Shown: positions 1-6,810 of the stretch, piece after piece | Numbering within the stretch: the stretch's first letter is position 1 | How the letters are laid out: each line of letters opens with the position of its first letter | Origin: Phycisphaerales bacterium UBA7708 | Lineage (GTDB): Bacteria; Planctomycetota; Phycisphaerae; Sedimentisphaerales; Anaerohalosphaeraceae | Direction: 5' to 3' | NCBI GenBank assembly: GCA_002482415.1 | Contig: DLFY01000350.1 | Location: forward strand, 6,112 to 16,802 | Length of the DNA: 10,691 nucleotides | Translations under genes and position numbers: made by a program | The notes under the pieces: generated by a model | Database searches by the model: none | What the model saw: the letters and a program-made list of their open reading frames with translations, nothing else | What the model was told of the DNA's origin: nothing

Positions 1-993
1 AACGATCATATCATCGGTGCGGCCTTTGATCTTGCTGGTGCGCGGGCTGGTCCGTCCGCATTTGCAGGGCTGATGGGTCATGCTGACGATATCCCGTGTC
101 CGGTAGCGAATCAGGGGAACCCCCTGCTTGGTCAGCGTGGTAATGACCAGTTCGCCATCGTGGCCTTCGGGCACGGGCTTGCCGGTTTCGGGATCAATAA
201 TTTCCGGATAGAAGACATCAGAGAATAAATGCAGGCCGGCCTTGTGGCAGCATTCCTGCGAGACACCCGGGCCGATAATTTCCGACAGGCCGTAGATATC
301 GGTTGCCAGCATATTCCAGGTCTGTTCGATTTCGCCTCGCATGGATTCGCTCCAGGGCTCGGCACCAAAAACACCGATCTTCCAGCTTGCCTGTCGAGGG
401 TCGATACCCATTTCACGGGCATCTTCGGCCATATACAGGCAATAACTGGGGGTACAGGCCAGGATACGCGGCTTGAAATCCTGCATAATCTTGAGCTGGC
501 GCTTGGTCTGGCCCGACGAGGTCGGGATAATGGTCATCCCCATTTCCAGGGCTCCGTAGTGGGCACCGAGACCGCCGGTAAACAGGCCGTAACCATAGGC
601 AATCTGAATCGTATCCTCCGGCACCGCACCTGCACAGCAGAATGCGCGGGCCATCACCTCCGACCACAGTTTGATATCGTCGCGGGTATAGCCGACCAGC
701 GTGGGGTTGCCGGTGGTGCCGCTGGAGACATGGATTTCCACCAGGTCAGTCCGCGGGACTGAAAACAGGCCGAACGGGTAATAATCCCGCATATCCATCT
801 TGGTCGTAAACGGCAGCTTGACGATATCGTCGATGGATTTGATATCGCCGGGGCCGACGCCAATCTGGTCGAACTTCTGTTTGTACACCGAGCATCGCTG
901 ATACACATAGTTGACCAGCTTGACCAGCCGCTCCGACTGAAGATTCTTCAAATCCGCCAGCGGCATCGTTTCTATTTTTTCATTCCAGATCAT
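1..993 (-). CDS. paaK: Phenylacetate-CoA ligase (AMP-forming), C-terminus cut by window edge
   Basis: This adenylate-forming enzyme joins CoA to phenylacetate or a related aryl acid with ATP in the cytoplasm, giving phenylacetyl-CoA, AMP and PPi. The visible 331 residues contain the phosphate-binding loop SSGTTGNP (about 90-97), the YGLSE motif (about 234-238) that contacts the adenylate, GELVITTL and the RYRTRD segment (about 277-282), then CKCGR. The family is usually about 430-440 residues, so roughly 100 C-terminal residues, including most of the mobile lid domain, lie outside the window. The ATG at 993-991 has an excellent AGGAGG at 1005-1000, 6 nt upstream, and the protein opens in the usual way (MIWNEKIETMPLADL). 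It stands after the terminator of the porin gene, so it probably has its own promoter. Family identity is firm; exact substrate is not, since such homologues also act on other aryl acids in anaerobes. Confidence 0.93.
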   Translation of the reverse strand, partial: MIWNEKIETMPLADLKNLQSERLVKLVNYVYQRCSVYKQKFDQIGVGPGDIKSIDDIVKLPFTTKMDMRDYYPFGLFSVPRTDLVEIHVSSGTTGNPTLVGYTRDDIKLWSEVMARAFCCAGAVPEDTIQIAYGYGLFTGGLGAHYGALEMGMTIIPTSSGQTKRQLKIMQDFKPRILACTPSYCLYMAEDAREMGIDPRQASWKIGVFGAEPWSESMRGEIEQTWNMLATDIYGLSEIIGPGVSQECCHKAGLHLFSDVFYPEIIDPETGKPVPEGHDGELVITTLTKQGVPLIRYRTRDIVSMTHQPCKCGRTSPRTSKIKGRTDDMIV

Positions 994-1034
994 AAACCGC
1001 CTCCTGAATGCAGGTCGTTAATAGTTGACGCTTC

Positions 1035-1063
1035 AGGGTATCCTATAACAACAATCGGGTCAA
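1035..1063 (-). promoter_or_regulatory. Weak candidate promoter for the phenylacetate-CoA ligase gene
   Basis: On the minus strand TTGACC (1063-1058) matches five of six -35 bases. The hexamer 17 nt downstream is TACCCT (1040-1035), a poor -10. A TATAGGAT stretch lies inside the spacer. A promoter is expected here because a terminator precedes the gene, but the -10 is weak, so this is only a candidate. Confidence 0.25.
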
Positions 1064-1072
1064 GAATTATCC

Positions 1073-1094
1073 GCCTGAAAGCTGGTTTTCAGGC
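1073..1094. repeat. 8-bp inverted repeat upstream of the ligase gene
   Basis: GCCTGAAA (1073-1080) and TTTCAGGC (1087-1094) are perfect inverted arms around a 6-nt centre. The element lies about 10 nt upstream of the candidate -35, where an activator or repressor could bind. It has no T-tract directly after it on the minus strand, so it is not a standard terminator. Operator function is inference. Confidence 0.4.
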
Positions 1095-1115
1095 ATAAAA
1101 ACGCATTTTGCGCAT

Positions 1116-1144
1116 AAAAAAGCCCGGTTTTTGAGGCCGGGCTT
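1116..1144 (-). terminator. Rho-independent terminator after the porin gene
   Basis: On the minus strand AAGCCCGG (1144-1137), a 9-nt loop and CCGGGCTT (1127-1120) form an 8-bp GC-rich stem that runs into a T-tract (through 1116). It begins 25 nt after the porin stop. A second, tiny hairpin (CGCA-AAA-TGCG, 1112-1102) followed by TTTTT lies just beyond and may back it up. Confidence 0.88.
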
Positions 1145-1169
1145 GTCGGATGCTTTCACAAAACAGGAC

Positions 1170-2699
1170 TTAGAATGTCCACTCCATATTGATACGGGCA
1201 AAGATGGCATGGTCACGGTTGCTCTGGTCATAGTAGCTGCCGGGGATGAAGTAATCCACTAGGAACTGAGTGCGGAAATTCTTGCAGCACTGATAGGTCA
1301 AAAGCCCCGTAATCATCTGGCCGCGGAAATAACTGTTGTTGGATGTGGCAAGCTGGGTAGGATTGGCCTGTCCGGCACCATTCTGGTCGGCCCACATCAG
1401 GTTATACAGCGTTTCCATGGTCCATTCCTTGGCGGGCTTGAAGCTGTGCTTGATACCGGTACGATGCAGGTTGGCCACTTCACCGAGGGCGCCTTCAAAC
1501 GTCCAGATATAGGACTGCAAATCGCCACCGCGCTGATACTGCGGCCAGTCACCCCACAGGGTATCGAATTTCTCGCTCTTGGAGGTCGATTTGTTATCCC
1601 CGGACAGGTATTCATACATCAGGGTCATTTCATTTTTCAATTCATCATTGAATGCATATTTCAACGAATTGTTGGAGCCAAGACCCGTCATGCTCTCTTC
1701 GTTGCGTTTGCCGAATTGCTTGGCGACTTCCACGCTGTACGACCAGTTTGCATCCAGGTTCTGAGCTGCACGGCCGCCGAAGGTATGAATTTCGGCATCT
1801 TGACCCGGGGTTGTTGTCCACCAGGATTTTGAGCCTTTTGCCCAGCTCGACGGTTCTTCTTTCTTATACATGTAGTACCCCTCGAGGGTTGTATTCTCAA
1901 AGGATTTATCTGTCAAATAACCGACAAAACCGGTTTCGTCAGTCTTCTGCGTCACATGGAGATAATCGCGGTGATTGATGGGCTTGAGCCATTTGCTCTC
2001 ATCATCGTACTGAACAATCCCGATTAAATCCAATTTTGTCGTATCCCGCAAATCAATGGTCGCACGCGCCGCATCAAAATAGATCGTTCGTGATCCATCT
2101 GCAGGCGTTCCATCCAGGACCAGCCAGCCGGTACCCAGGACAATATCCTGACGACCGACGGTCAGCGTGATGGGAGCATCAAAGGCATTTTTCCACTGAA
2201 TGTTCATCCAGTCAAAAATCGCTTCGCGGAAATCCGTATCCTGCTTGGCCAAGGGTCTCATGCCGCTGACATGGTGCCGTTCGGGATCGGTAATCGACCA
2301 GAATTCCCAAACCAGCCGGGTATTGAAAGTCACATCCTCATCCAGCGTCCATTTGGTAAACCAGCGTGTACGATAGCGCTGCCAGTGGTTATCGTTGGAA
2401 TTGATCCCGGCAGTATCACCCCACTGATCATTTGCAGAAAAGATATTATGTGCATAGACTTCACGCAATCGGATATCCAATCCCATCTCCAGCCCGTCAA
2501 ACGGGTGATGGAATGCATCCGCCCAGGCACCCTTGACATCATGCCAGTGCGGTTCTGCGGGGGCACCAACATAATTTGCTGCCGGAGCGGCCGGGGCAGC
2601 GGGGGTGGAGGCGGCGGGTTGAGCAGCCGATGCCGACGAGATCCACACTGCCGCCGACAAGACGAAGATCAGGCACACAATCCTTGTTACCATACTCAT
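1170..2699 (-). CDS. Outer-membrane porin, alginate-export (AlgE-like) family
   Basis: This is probably a beta-barrel channel that lets a small organic solute cross the outer membrane. Residues 1-26 form a signal peptide (basic R6, hydrophobic core, cleavage near ASA-AQ), followed by an Ala/Pro-rich linker to about residue 45. The rest is rich in alternating aromatic and polar strands and ends in Phe (NMEWTF), the usual signal for barrel assembly. The segment VGRQDIVLGTGWLV near residues 181-194, followed by a conserved FDAAR, resembles the alginate-export domain (PF13372). Length, 509 residues, fits the family. The first ATG (2699) is preferred over the ATG two codons later because AAGGAG (2712-2707) lies 7 nt before it. 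It follows a sodium:solute symporter gene by 97 nt, so a joint uptake role is likely. The alginate name describes the family only; the substrate is unknown. Confidence 0.82.
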   Translation of the reverse strand: MSMVTRIVCLIFVLSAAVWISSASAAQPAASTPAAPAAPAANYVGAPAEPHWHDVKGAWADAFHHPFDGLEMGLDIRLREVYAHNIFSANDQWGDTAGINSNDNHWQRYRTRWFTKWTLDEDVTFNTRLVWEFWSITDPERHHVSGMRPLAKQDTDFREAIFDWMNIQWKNAFDAPITLTVGRQDIVLGTGWLVLDGTPADGSRTIYFDAARATIDLRDTTKLDLIGIVQYDDESKWLKPINHRDYLHVTQKTDETGFVGYLTDKSFENTTLEGYYMYKKEEPSSWAKGSKSWWTTTPGQDAEIHTFGGRAAQNLDANWSYSVEVAKQFGKRNEESMTGLGSNNSLKYAFNDELKNEMTLMYEYLSGDNKSTSKSEKFDTLWGDWPQYQRGGDLQSYIWTFEGALGEVANLHRTGIKHSFKPAKEWTMETLYNLMWADQNGAGQANPTQLATSNNSYFRGQMITGLLTYQCCKNFRTQFLVDYFIPGSYYDQSNRDHAIFARINMEWTF

Positions 2700-2796
2700 A
2701 CTGTTTCTCCTTGTTTAGGGTTTATAAAACACTTTGACTTTCCCTTTTCGGCAAATCCGGGCTGATTGTTTGAAACATTTTTACAGCCGGATATGC
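2700..2796 (-). promoter_or_regulatory. Symporter-porin intergenic region with hairpin and palindrome
   Basis: The 97-nt gap holds an imperfect hairpin: on the minus strand ATCCGGCTG (2792-2784) pairs with CAGCCCGGAT (2764-2755), with one bulged C, around a 19-nt loop. Within the loop is the near-palindrome TGTTTGAAACA (2777-2767). No T-tract follows, so read-through into the porin gene is likely; the hairpin may instead attenuate or stabilise the mRNA. A TATAAA (2726-2721) resembles a -10 but lacks a properly spaced -35. Confidence 0.5.
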
Positions 2797-4593
2797 TTAT
2801 TCAAAGCATTTTTTGATGTGCTCTCGTGAGGGTGGAGGGGTTATCAGGCTCACAATCACCGCTACCAGTATTGATATCGGCAGCGCAATGATCAGCGGGT
2901 CCACTTCCGACCAGTTGGGCTTATCCAATAAAAGTGATGTTTTTCCGAATAATTTTGAGCATAAACCGATGGTCGAGGCTTCCTTATCCTTGATAAACAC
3001 CAGCCAGAGGGTTGTGACCAGAAACCCGACAAACATTGACCAGATTGCACCAGCCCGCGTCATCCGCTTCCAATACAAGCCCCCCAGAAACGCCGGCAGG
3101 AACGCCGAGGCACATAAACCAAAAAAGACCGCCGTCGCACGGGCGATGAAGGTGCTTTGACGGGCATAGAAACTAATGACCACCGCATACACAATACCGA
3201 TGATAATCCCGACACGGGTGATGTTGGCACTGCTGCCATGCTGTCCGGTCACCTGCTCATAGACATCGCGGCCGATACTGGTGCCAACCGTATGAAACTG
3301 GCTGGACAGGGTACTCATCGCCGCCGACAGCAGGGTCAGCAAAAACAGTAATCCAAACCATTTCGGCATGGCACTGGTGATATAGGCTGGAATAACCTCA
3401 TCGGCAGAACCGCCGGCATAGACAATCGAAATACTCCGGCCTTTCTGTATCGCAACGGTCTGGCCATCCGCCCCCGGCTGGCTGCCGCCATTGCCGGACA
3501 ATTTCACCGGGGCAGTCTTTTCAGGCACATCCCGCCAAACACCCTGTTCGTCGGGCTTCATAATCTGCAGGACCGCAAGTCCTTTGTTTTCGTCAAGGGT
3601 TTTGACCACCCGTCCGGACAACTCCGCCCCATGATCGGCAAAATACGCATTGGACAAGGCGCCCACGGTAAAGGCCACCCCGGTCATCACGATAATAAAC
3701 ACCCCGCCGATGAGCGTGGCTCGGTTGAGTTCCCGCTTGCTCCGGACGGTCATAAACCGCACCACCAATTGCGGCTGAGCCAATACGCCGATGCCGACAC
3801 CCAGTGTGATGGTGCTGATGACCATCCACCACAGGTTGTACTTGACATCGCCCCAGCCAAACGCCGGCATGGCCGTCCAGCCGCGATGACCAATCGCCTG
3901 CAGCTTGCCCGGCACCAGGGGCGCCAGTGCTGTGAGCTTTTCATGGGCTTCGGTTATTCCGCCCAGTTTTACATAACAAAAAATCAGCAGCGCAAACATG
4001 CCTACAAACATAATCGAGCCTTGCAGGGCATCGCTGTACATTACGCCCTTAAGCCCGCCGACCACCACATACGCTGCAATAATCACGCTGAACACCAGCA
4101 GCGCCGTTTCATACGAAATACCAAAGGAAGCCGCTACAAATACACTGCCGCCAATCAGCACCGCCGCGGCGTACAGGGGAATAAACAGGAAAATGATTGC
4201 GCCGGCGAAAATCTGGATGAACCGGCTTTCATATCGGCGTGCCAGCAGTTCGGGGAAGGTGTGGGCATCCAGATGATGTCCCATCCGCCGGGCACGCGGT
4301 GCCAGAAACACAAACGCAATGAATATACCCACAAAGATATTGGACACCGTCAGCCACAGGACGCTCATCCCGAACAGCCCCGCAACACCGCCGAAGCCCA
4401 CAATCGCACTGGTGGAAATAAACGTTGCCCCATAGCTCATCGCCATGACAAACGGATGTGTCTGCCGGCCGGCAATCAGATAATCCGTTGCGCTTTTGGT
4501 TCGTAAATAACCCACGACCCCCAGATACATCACCAAAAGAAGATATGCAAGAACTACAATAATATCCAATAACCCTACGCTCTGCGCCAACAT
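2797..4593 (-). CDS. Sodium:solute symporter (SSS family)
   Basis: This inner-membrane carrier uses the Na+ gradient to import a solute. The 598-residue protein has about 13-14 hydrophobic segments with the LeuT-type layout. Diagnostic stretches are DYLIAGRQ (37-44), the SSS signature GGLKGVMYSDALQG (179-192), and LLSAAMSTLSSQFHT (421-435), where serine and threonine side chains around S427-S431 form the typical Na2 site. A hydrophilic loop of about 65 residues (333-398) separates two membrane segments and is longer than in the shortest members. The ATG at 4593 has TGGAGG (4603-4598) 4 nt upstream. A small accessory membrane protein is encoded immediately before it and an outer-membrane porin after it, forming an uptake module. 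Substrate cannot be read from sequence; monocarboxylates, sugars or amino acids are all possible. The adjacent CoA ligase hints at an organic acid. Confidence 0.93.
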   Translation of the reverse strand: MLAQSVGLLDIIVVLAYLLLVMYLGVVGYLRTKSATDYLIAGRQTHPFVMAMSYGATFISTSAIVGFGGVAGLFGMSVLWLTVSNIFVGIFIAFVFLAPRARRMGHHLDAHTFPELLARRYESRFIQIFAGAIIFLFIPLYAAAVLIGGSVFVAASFGISYETALLVFSVIIAAYVVVGGLKGVMYSDALQGSIMFVGMFALLIFCYVKLGGITEAHEKLTALAPLVPGKLQAIGHRGWTAMPAFGWGDVKYNLWWMVISTITLGVGIGVLAQPQLVVRFMTVRSKRELNRATLIGGVFIIVMTGVAFTVGALSNAYFADHGAELSGRVVKTLDENKGLAVLQIMKPDEQGVWRDVPEKTAPVKLSGNGGSQPGADGQTVAIQKGRSISIVYAGGSADEVIPAYITSAMPKWFGLLFLLTLLSAAMSTLSSQFHTVGTSIGRDVYEQVTGQHGSSANITRVGIIIGIVYAVVISFYARQSTFIARATAVFFGLCASAFLPAFLGGLYWKRMTRAGAIWSMFVGFLVTTLWLVFIKDKEASTIGLCSKLFGKTSLLLDKPNWSEVDPLIIALPISILVAVIVSLITPPPSREHIKKCFE

Positions 4594-4654
4594 AAAACCT
4601 CCATAACTTTAGAAGCAATTAACGGCTCATATCACCTGCATGATGTGTGCTGAA

Positions 4655-4825
4655 TCAGAATTTCTCTTCGACTTTTTTCTCTTCGGCAACCCATTTGACA
4701 TCATCGGGTTCGACCGGCTCGTCGCCGCGATTCCAATTCAGCAGGCCATAAATAACACACAGCCCGGCACTAAAAATACAGAGCAAATATGCCGCCACTA
4801 CCCCTTTATCCTCAATTCCTAACAT
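4655..4825 (-). CDS. Symporter small accessory protein (56 aa)
   Basis: This small gene is easily missed. The protein begins MLGIEDKGVVAAYLLCIFSA, has one membrane segment (about 9-30), then the short motif NWNRGDEP (30-37) and an acidic, lysine-rich cytoplasmic-type tail ending EEKKVEEKF. The form is typical of the small subunits found directly upstream of SSS transporters: a single N-terminal helix followed by a conserved W-N-R-G turn and charged tail. AGGAAG (4837-4832) sits 6 nt before the ATG, and the stop lies 61 nt before the symporter start, so the two are probably co-transcribed. By analogy with known two-part symporters it should bind and support the large subunit in the inner membrane; this role is inferred. 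An overlapping plus-strand reading frame of similar size has no such features. Confidence 0.85.
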   Translation of the reverse strand: MLGIEDKGVVAAYLLCIFSAGLCVIYGLLNWNRGDEPVEPDDVKWVAEEKKVEEKF

Positions 4826-5076
4826 CGTGTTCTTCCTGCAAAATCATGGATTTTGATTTGTTTGAAACACATATTCCGCTAAACTGCCGAAGTTTCTATA
4901 AAAAGAAACAATAGTGTCAAATATCACTTTTTTCAAATAAATTTTGTTCTGAATTCACAATTTATCGACAAAAAGTACAATAATCATGACTTTTAGGACA
5001 TAAATCAGGGGATTTCCGGATAGATTAGCACAACACTGGGTCGTATATCCGGAAAAATATGGGGCTAACAAGCATT
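4826..5076 (-). promoter_or_regulatory. AT-rich promoter/operator region of the transport module
   Basis: This 251-nt gap has no gene that I can support. On the minus strand a perfect TTGACA (4920-4915) precedes AT-rich -10 options: TATAGA (4900-4895, spacer 14) or TAGAAA (4898-4893, spacer 16); neither is ideal. Between promoter and gene lie three dyads: GTTTCT/AGAAAC (4892-4897, 4904-4909), the near-palindrome TGTTTGAAACA (4859-4869) and CAAAATC/GATTTTG (4839-4845, 4849-4855), the last 1 nt from the ribosome-binding site. The far end holds a separate 10-bp inverted repeat. The density of dyads suggests a regulated promoter. Confidence 0.5.
5013..5055. repeat. 10-bp perfect inverted repeat after the amidohydrolase gene
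   Basis: TTTCCGGATA (5013-5022) and TATCCGGAAA (5046-5055) are perfect inverted arms with a 23-nt loop. The element starts about 21 nt past the amidohydrolase stop. There is no T-tract on the minus strand after it, so it may be a transcript-end hairpin without a tract, an mRNA-stabilising stem, or a binding site for the downstream promoter region. Confidence 0.5.
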
Positions 5077-5877
5077 TTATGCCTGGTGATCCAGCAATCG
5101 CCGGGCATTCTGATAAAGCATCTTATTGAGCGTCGCTTCGGGCAATTGCAGGCTTTCAAGAAAGGCTATCATGTCTGCCTGGTCTGCCCAGGGGCTGTCG
5201 GTCCCGAACAGCAGATAGTCGGCCGGATGGGCCAGCAGCATCCGTCGAAAACGGTCGTCCCCCAGAAACTCCCGGCTGACGGAAATATCCATCCAAACGG
5301 GCTTGCCCAGCAGGTATCGTTCAACGTCATCCCACTGCTGCCAGGAGCCGACATGGGTGGTAATCAGCTTCAGCTCCGGCACCTGCTCCAGCACCTTCAG
5401 AATCCGCTGCGGACCGGCCCGGTCGATCCATTCGAAGGCGATGTCAAAACCGGTATGAATCACGGTGATTAATCGATGCCGGCTCAGGGCTTTATAAATC
5501 GGCATCATCCGCGGCTCATCGAGGTCGAAGTCCTGATAATAGGGGTGGAACTTCATCCCGATAAATCCCGCCTCGGCCACCTGTTCGACCTTGCGGACTG
5601 CATCCGGGTCGGCCGGGTGTACCGACGGAAATGGAACGATACGCGGGGACCGGATTTGTTTGCTCCATTCGAAAATCGGCTCATACTGCTTTGGACGGGT
5701 GGCAATATTACACAATACGCTCGTCTGGATACCGGCCCGGTCCATCGAGGCAATCAGCGAACTCAACCGTCCATCCAGGACAGCCTTCCAGTCCGCCTCC
5801 GCATGCATAGATGCCATGGCCTTTTCGGCCACGCTGTCCGGAAATGCATGCGTATGAAAATCAATTACAGGGCGCAT
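5077..5877 (-). CDS. Amidohydrolase-2 family metal-dependent hydrolase or decarboxylase
   Basis: The protein is a TIM-barrel metalloenzyme of the amidohydrolase superfamily (PF04909), a group with hydrolases, lactonases and nonoxidative decarboxylases acting on small acids. Metal-site motifs are all present: DFHTHAF at 6-12 (H8, H10), GMKFHP at 107-112 (H111), VIHTGF at 139-144 (H141), TTHVGSW at 173-179 (H175) and FGTDSPW at 224-230 (D227). The 266-residue length is usual for the family. I chose the ATG at 5877 because related proteins start a few residues before DFHTH; a TTG at 5910 would add 11 residues. The ribosome-binding site is weak (GGGA, 7 nt before the ATG). The gene lies 45 nt after the methyltransferase gene and is probably last in the operon. 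Substrate is not determinable from sequence. Confidence 0.85.
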   Translation of the reverse strand: MRPVIDFHTHAFPDSVAEKAMASMHAEADWKAVLDGRLSSLIASMDRAGIQTSVLCNIATRPKQYEPIFEWSKQIRSPRIVPFPSVHPADPDAVRKVEQVAEAGFIGMKFHPYYQDFDLDEPRMMPIYKALSRHRLITVIHTGFDIAFEWIDRAGPQRILKVLEQVPELKLITTHVGSWQQWDDVERYLLGKPVWMDISVSREFLGDDRFRRMLLAHPADYLLFGTDSPWADQADMIAFLESLQLPEATLNKMLYQNARRLLDHQA

Positions 5878-5922
5878 TACTGAATCCCAAAACCATACTG
5901 ACAGGTCCAAACCGTTGAGCTT

Positions 5923-6810
5923 CTACTTGTTGGCCGAAATCGCAGCCTCCAGGTGGGCCGGGCTGGTTCCGCAGCAGCCGCCCAGGATTGCCGCCCCGCA
6001 GTTGCGGATTTTCACCATCGCTTCGGCGTACCCGGCGGGAGATAATTGATAGACTGCCTTGTCATCCACCAGTTCGGGGCGTCCCGCATTGGGCTGGGCA
6101 ATCAGCAGGATATACCCGCCGAATAATGCAGATGTAAAGGCCTGTGCCAGCTTGACATAGCCGTCCATATCGAGGGTGCCGCAGTTGAAGCCCACCGCAC
6201 GCACGCCCTGACCTGTCATGGCATCCACCAGCATCCTGGGCGTCACGCCCATCATGGTCCGCGGTCCATCCGGCGTCGAGTCAAACGCCATCGATGCAAA
6301 CACCGGCTTGGCCGTGACGCTCTTGACCGCTTTGACCGCGACCGTCAGCTCATCCAGAGCCATCATTGTTTCCACGATAAAGCCATCGACTCCGCCTTCT
6401 TCGAGGGTTTTGGCCTGCTCGGCATAGGCCGCAAATAAATCGTCCTCTTTCAGGGTTCCCAGCGGCTCCAGGAAATCCCCTGTCGGCCCGATGTCGCCGA
6501 TGATATAACGGTCTTCCCCGGCGGCCTTGCGGGCAATCGCCGCCGCAGCCAGGTTGATCTCCCGCATCCGGCCATCCAGACCATGCCGACGCAGCGAAAT
6601 CGGATTGGCCCCAAAGGTATTGGTCAGGACCGCGTCGCAGCCGGCATCGAAATATGCCTGATGCACGGATTCGACAATCTGGGGCTGTTCGATATTCAGC
6701 AGTTCGTTGCAGCCGCCCGGCCGGGCACCGCGTTCAAATAGCTGCGTCCCCATCGCACCGTCAAGAAAAACCGTTCGTTTGCCAAGCTGTCGTCCCAGCG
6801 GTACTCGCAT
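5923..6810 (-). CDS. Homocysteine S-methyltransferase, single-domain
   Basis: This zinc enzyme moves a methyl group to homocysteine, making methionine, or acts on a related thiol. It is one TIM barrel of 295 residues, equal to the N-terminal domain of cobalamin-dependent methionine synthase, with no folate- or B12-binding domains. Visible motifs are FLDGAMGTQL (15-24), NTFGAN (64-69), GDIGPTG (105-111), GFNCG with C210, QPNAGRP (239-245) and GGCCGTSPAHL with C279 and C280; these three cysteines are the zinc ligands. The ATG at 6810 overlaps the lipoprotein stop by one base (TAATG), and GGGAG (6821-6817) is 6 nt upstream, so translation is coupled. Methyl donor is unknown: S-methylmethionine, betaine, or a partner corrinoid protein encoded elsewhere are options. 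Confidence 0.9.
   Translation of the reverse strand: MRVPLGRQLGKRTVFLDGAMGTQLFERGARPGGCNELLNIEQPQIVESVHQAYFDAGCDAVLTNTFGANPISLRRHGLDGRMREINLAAAAIARKAAGEDRYIIGDIGPTGDFLEPLGTLKEDDLFAAYAEQAKTLEEGGVDGFIVETMMALDELTVAVKAVKSVTAKPVFASMAFDSTPDGPRTMMGVTPRMLVDAMTGQGVRAVGFNCGTLDMDGYVKLAQAFTSALFGGYILLIAQPNAGRPELVDDKAVYQLSPAGYAEAMVKIRNCGAAILGGCCGTSPAHLEAAISANK

Noticed and set aside
229..762. Plus-strand open frame (177 codons)
   Set aside because: It lies wholly opposite the phenylacetate-CoA ligase gene, which has unmistakable motifs; the product has no family features.
2721..2754. Separate porin promoter (TTGCCG and TATAAA)
   Set aside because: The spacer between the hexamers would be 22 nt, too long for sigma-70, and transcription would start almost at the ribosome-binding site.
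3631..4506. Long plus-strand open frame (291 codons)
   Set aside because: It is antisense to the sodium:solute symporter gene, whose frame has clear family motifs; the plus-strand product is His/Gln/Arg-rich with no recognisable domain.
4640..4822. Plus-strand 60-codon frame in the small-gene region
   Set aside because: It overlaps the symporter accessory gene on the other strand, which has a good ribosome-binding site, a membrane helix and the right context.
5878..5910. TTG start for the amidohydrolase at 5910
   Set aside because: The 11 extra residues precede the usual family start, and no better ribosome-binding site supports the rare TTG codon.
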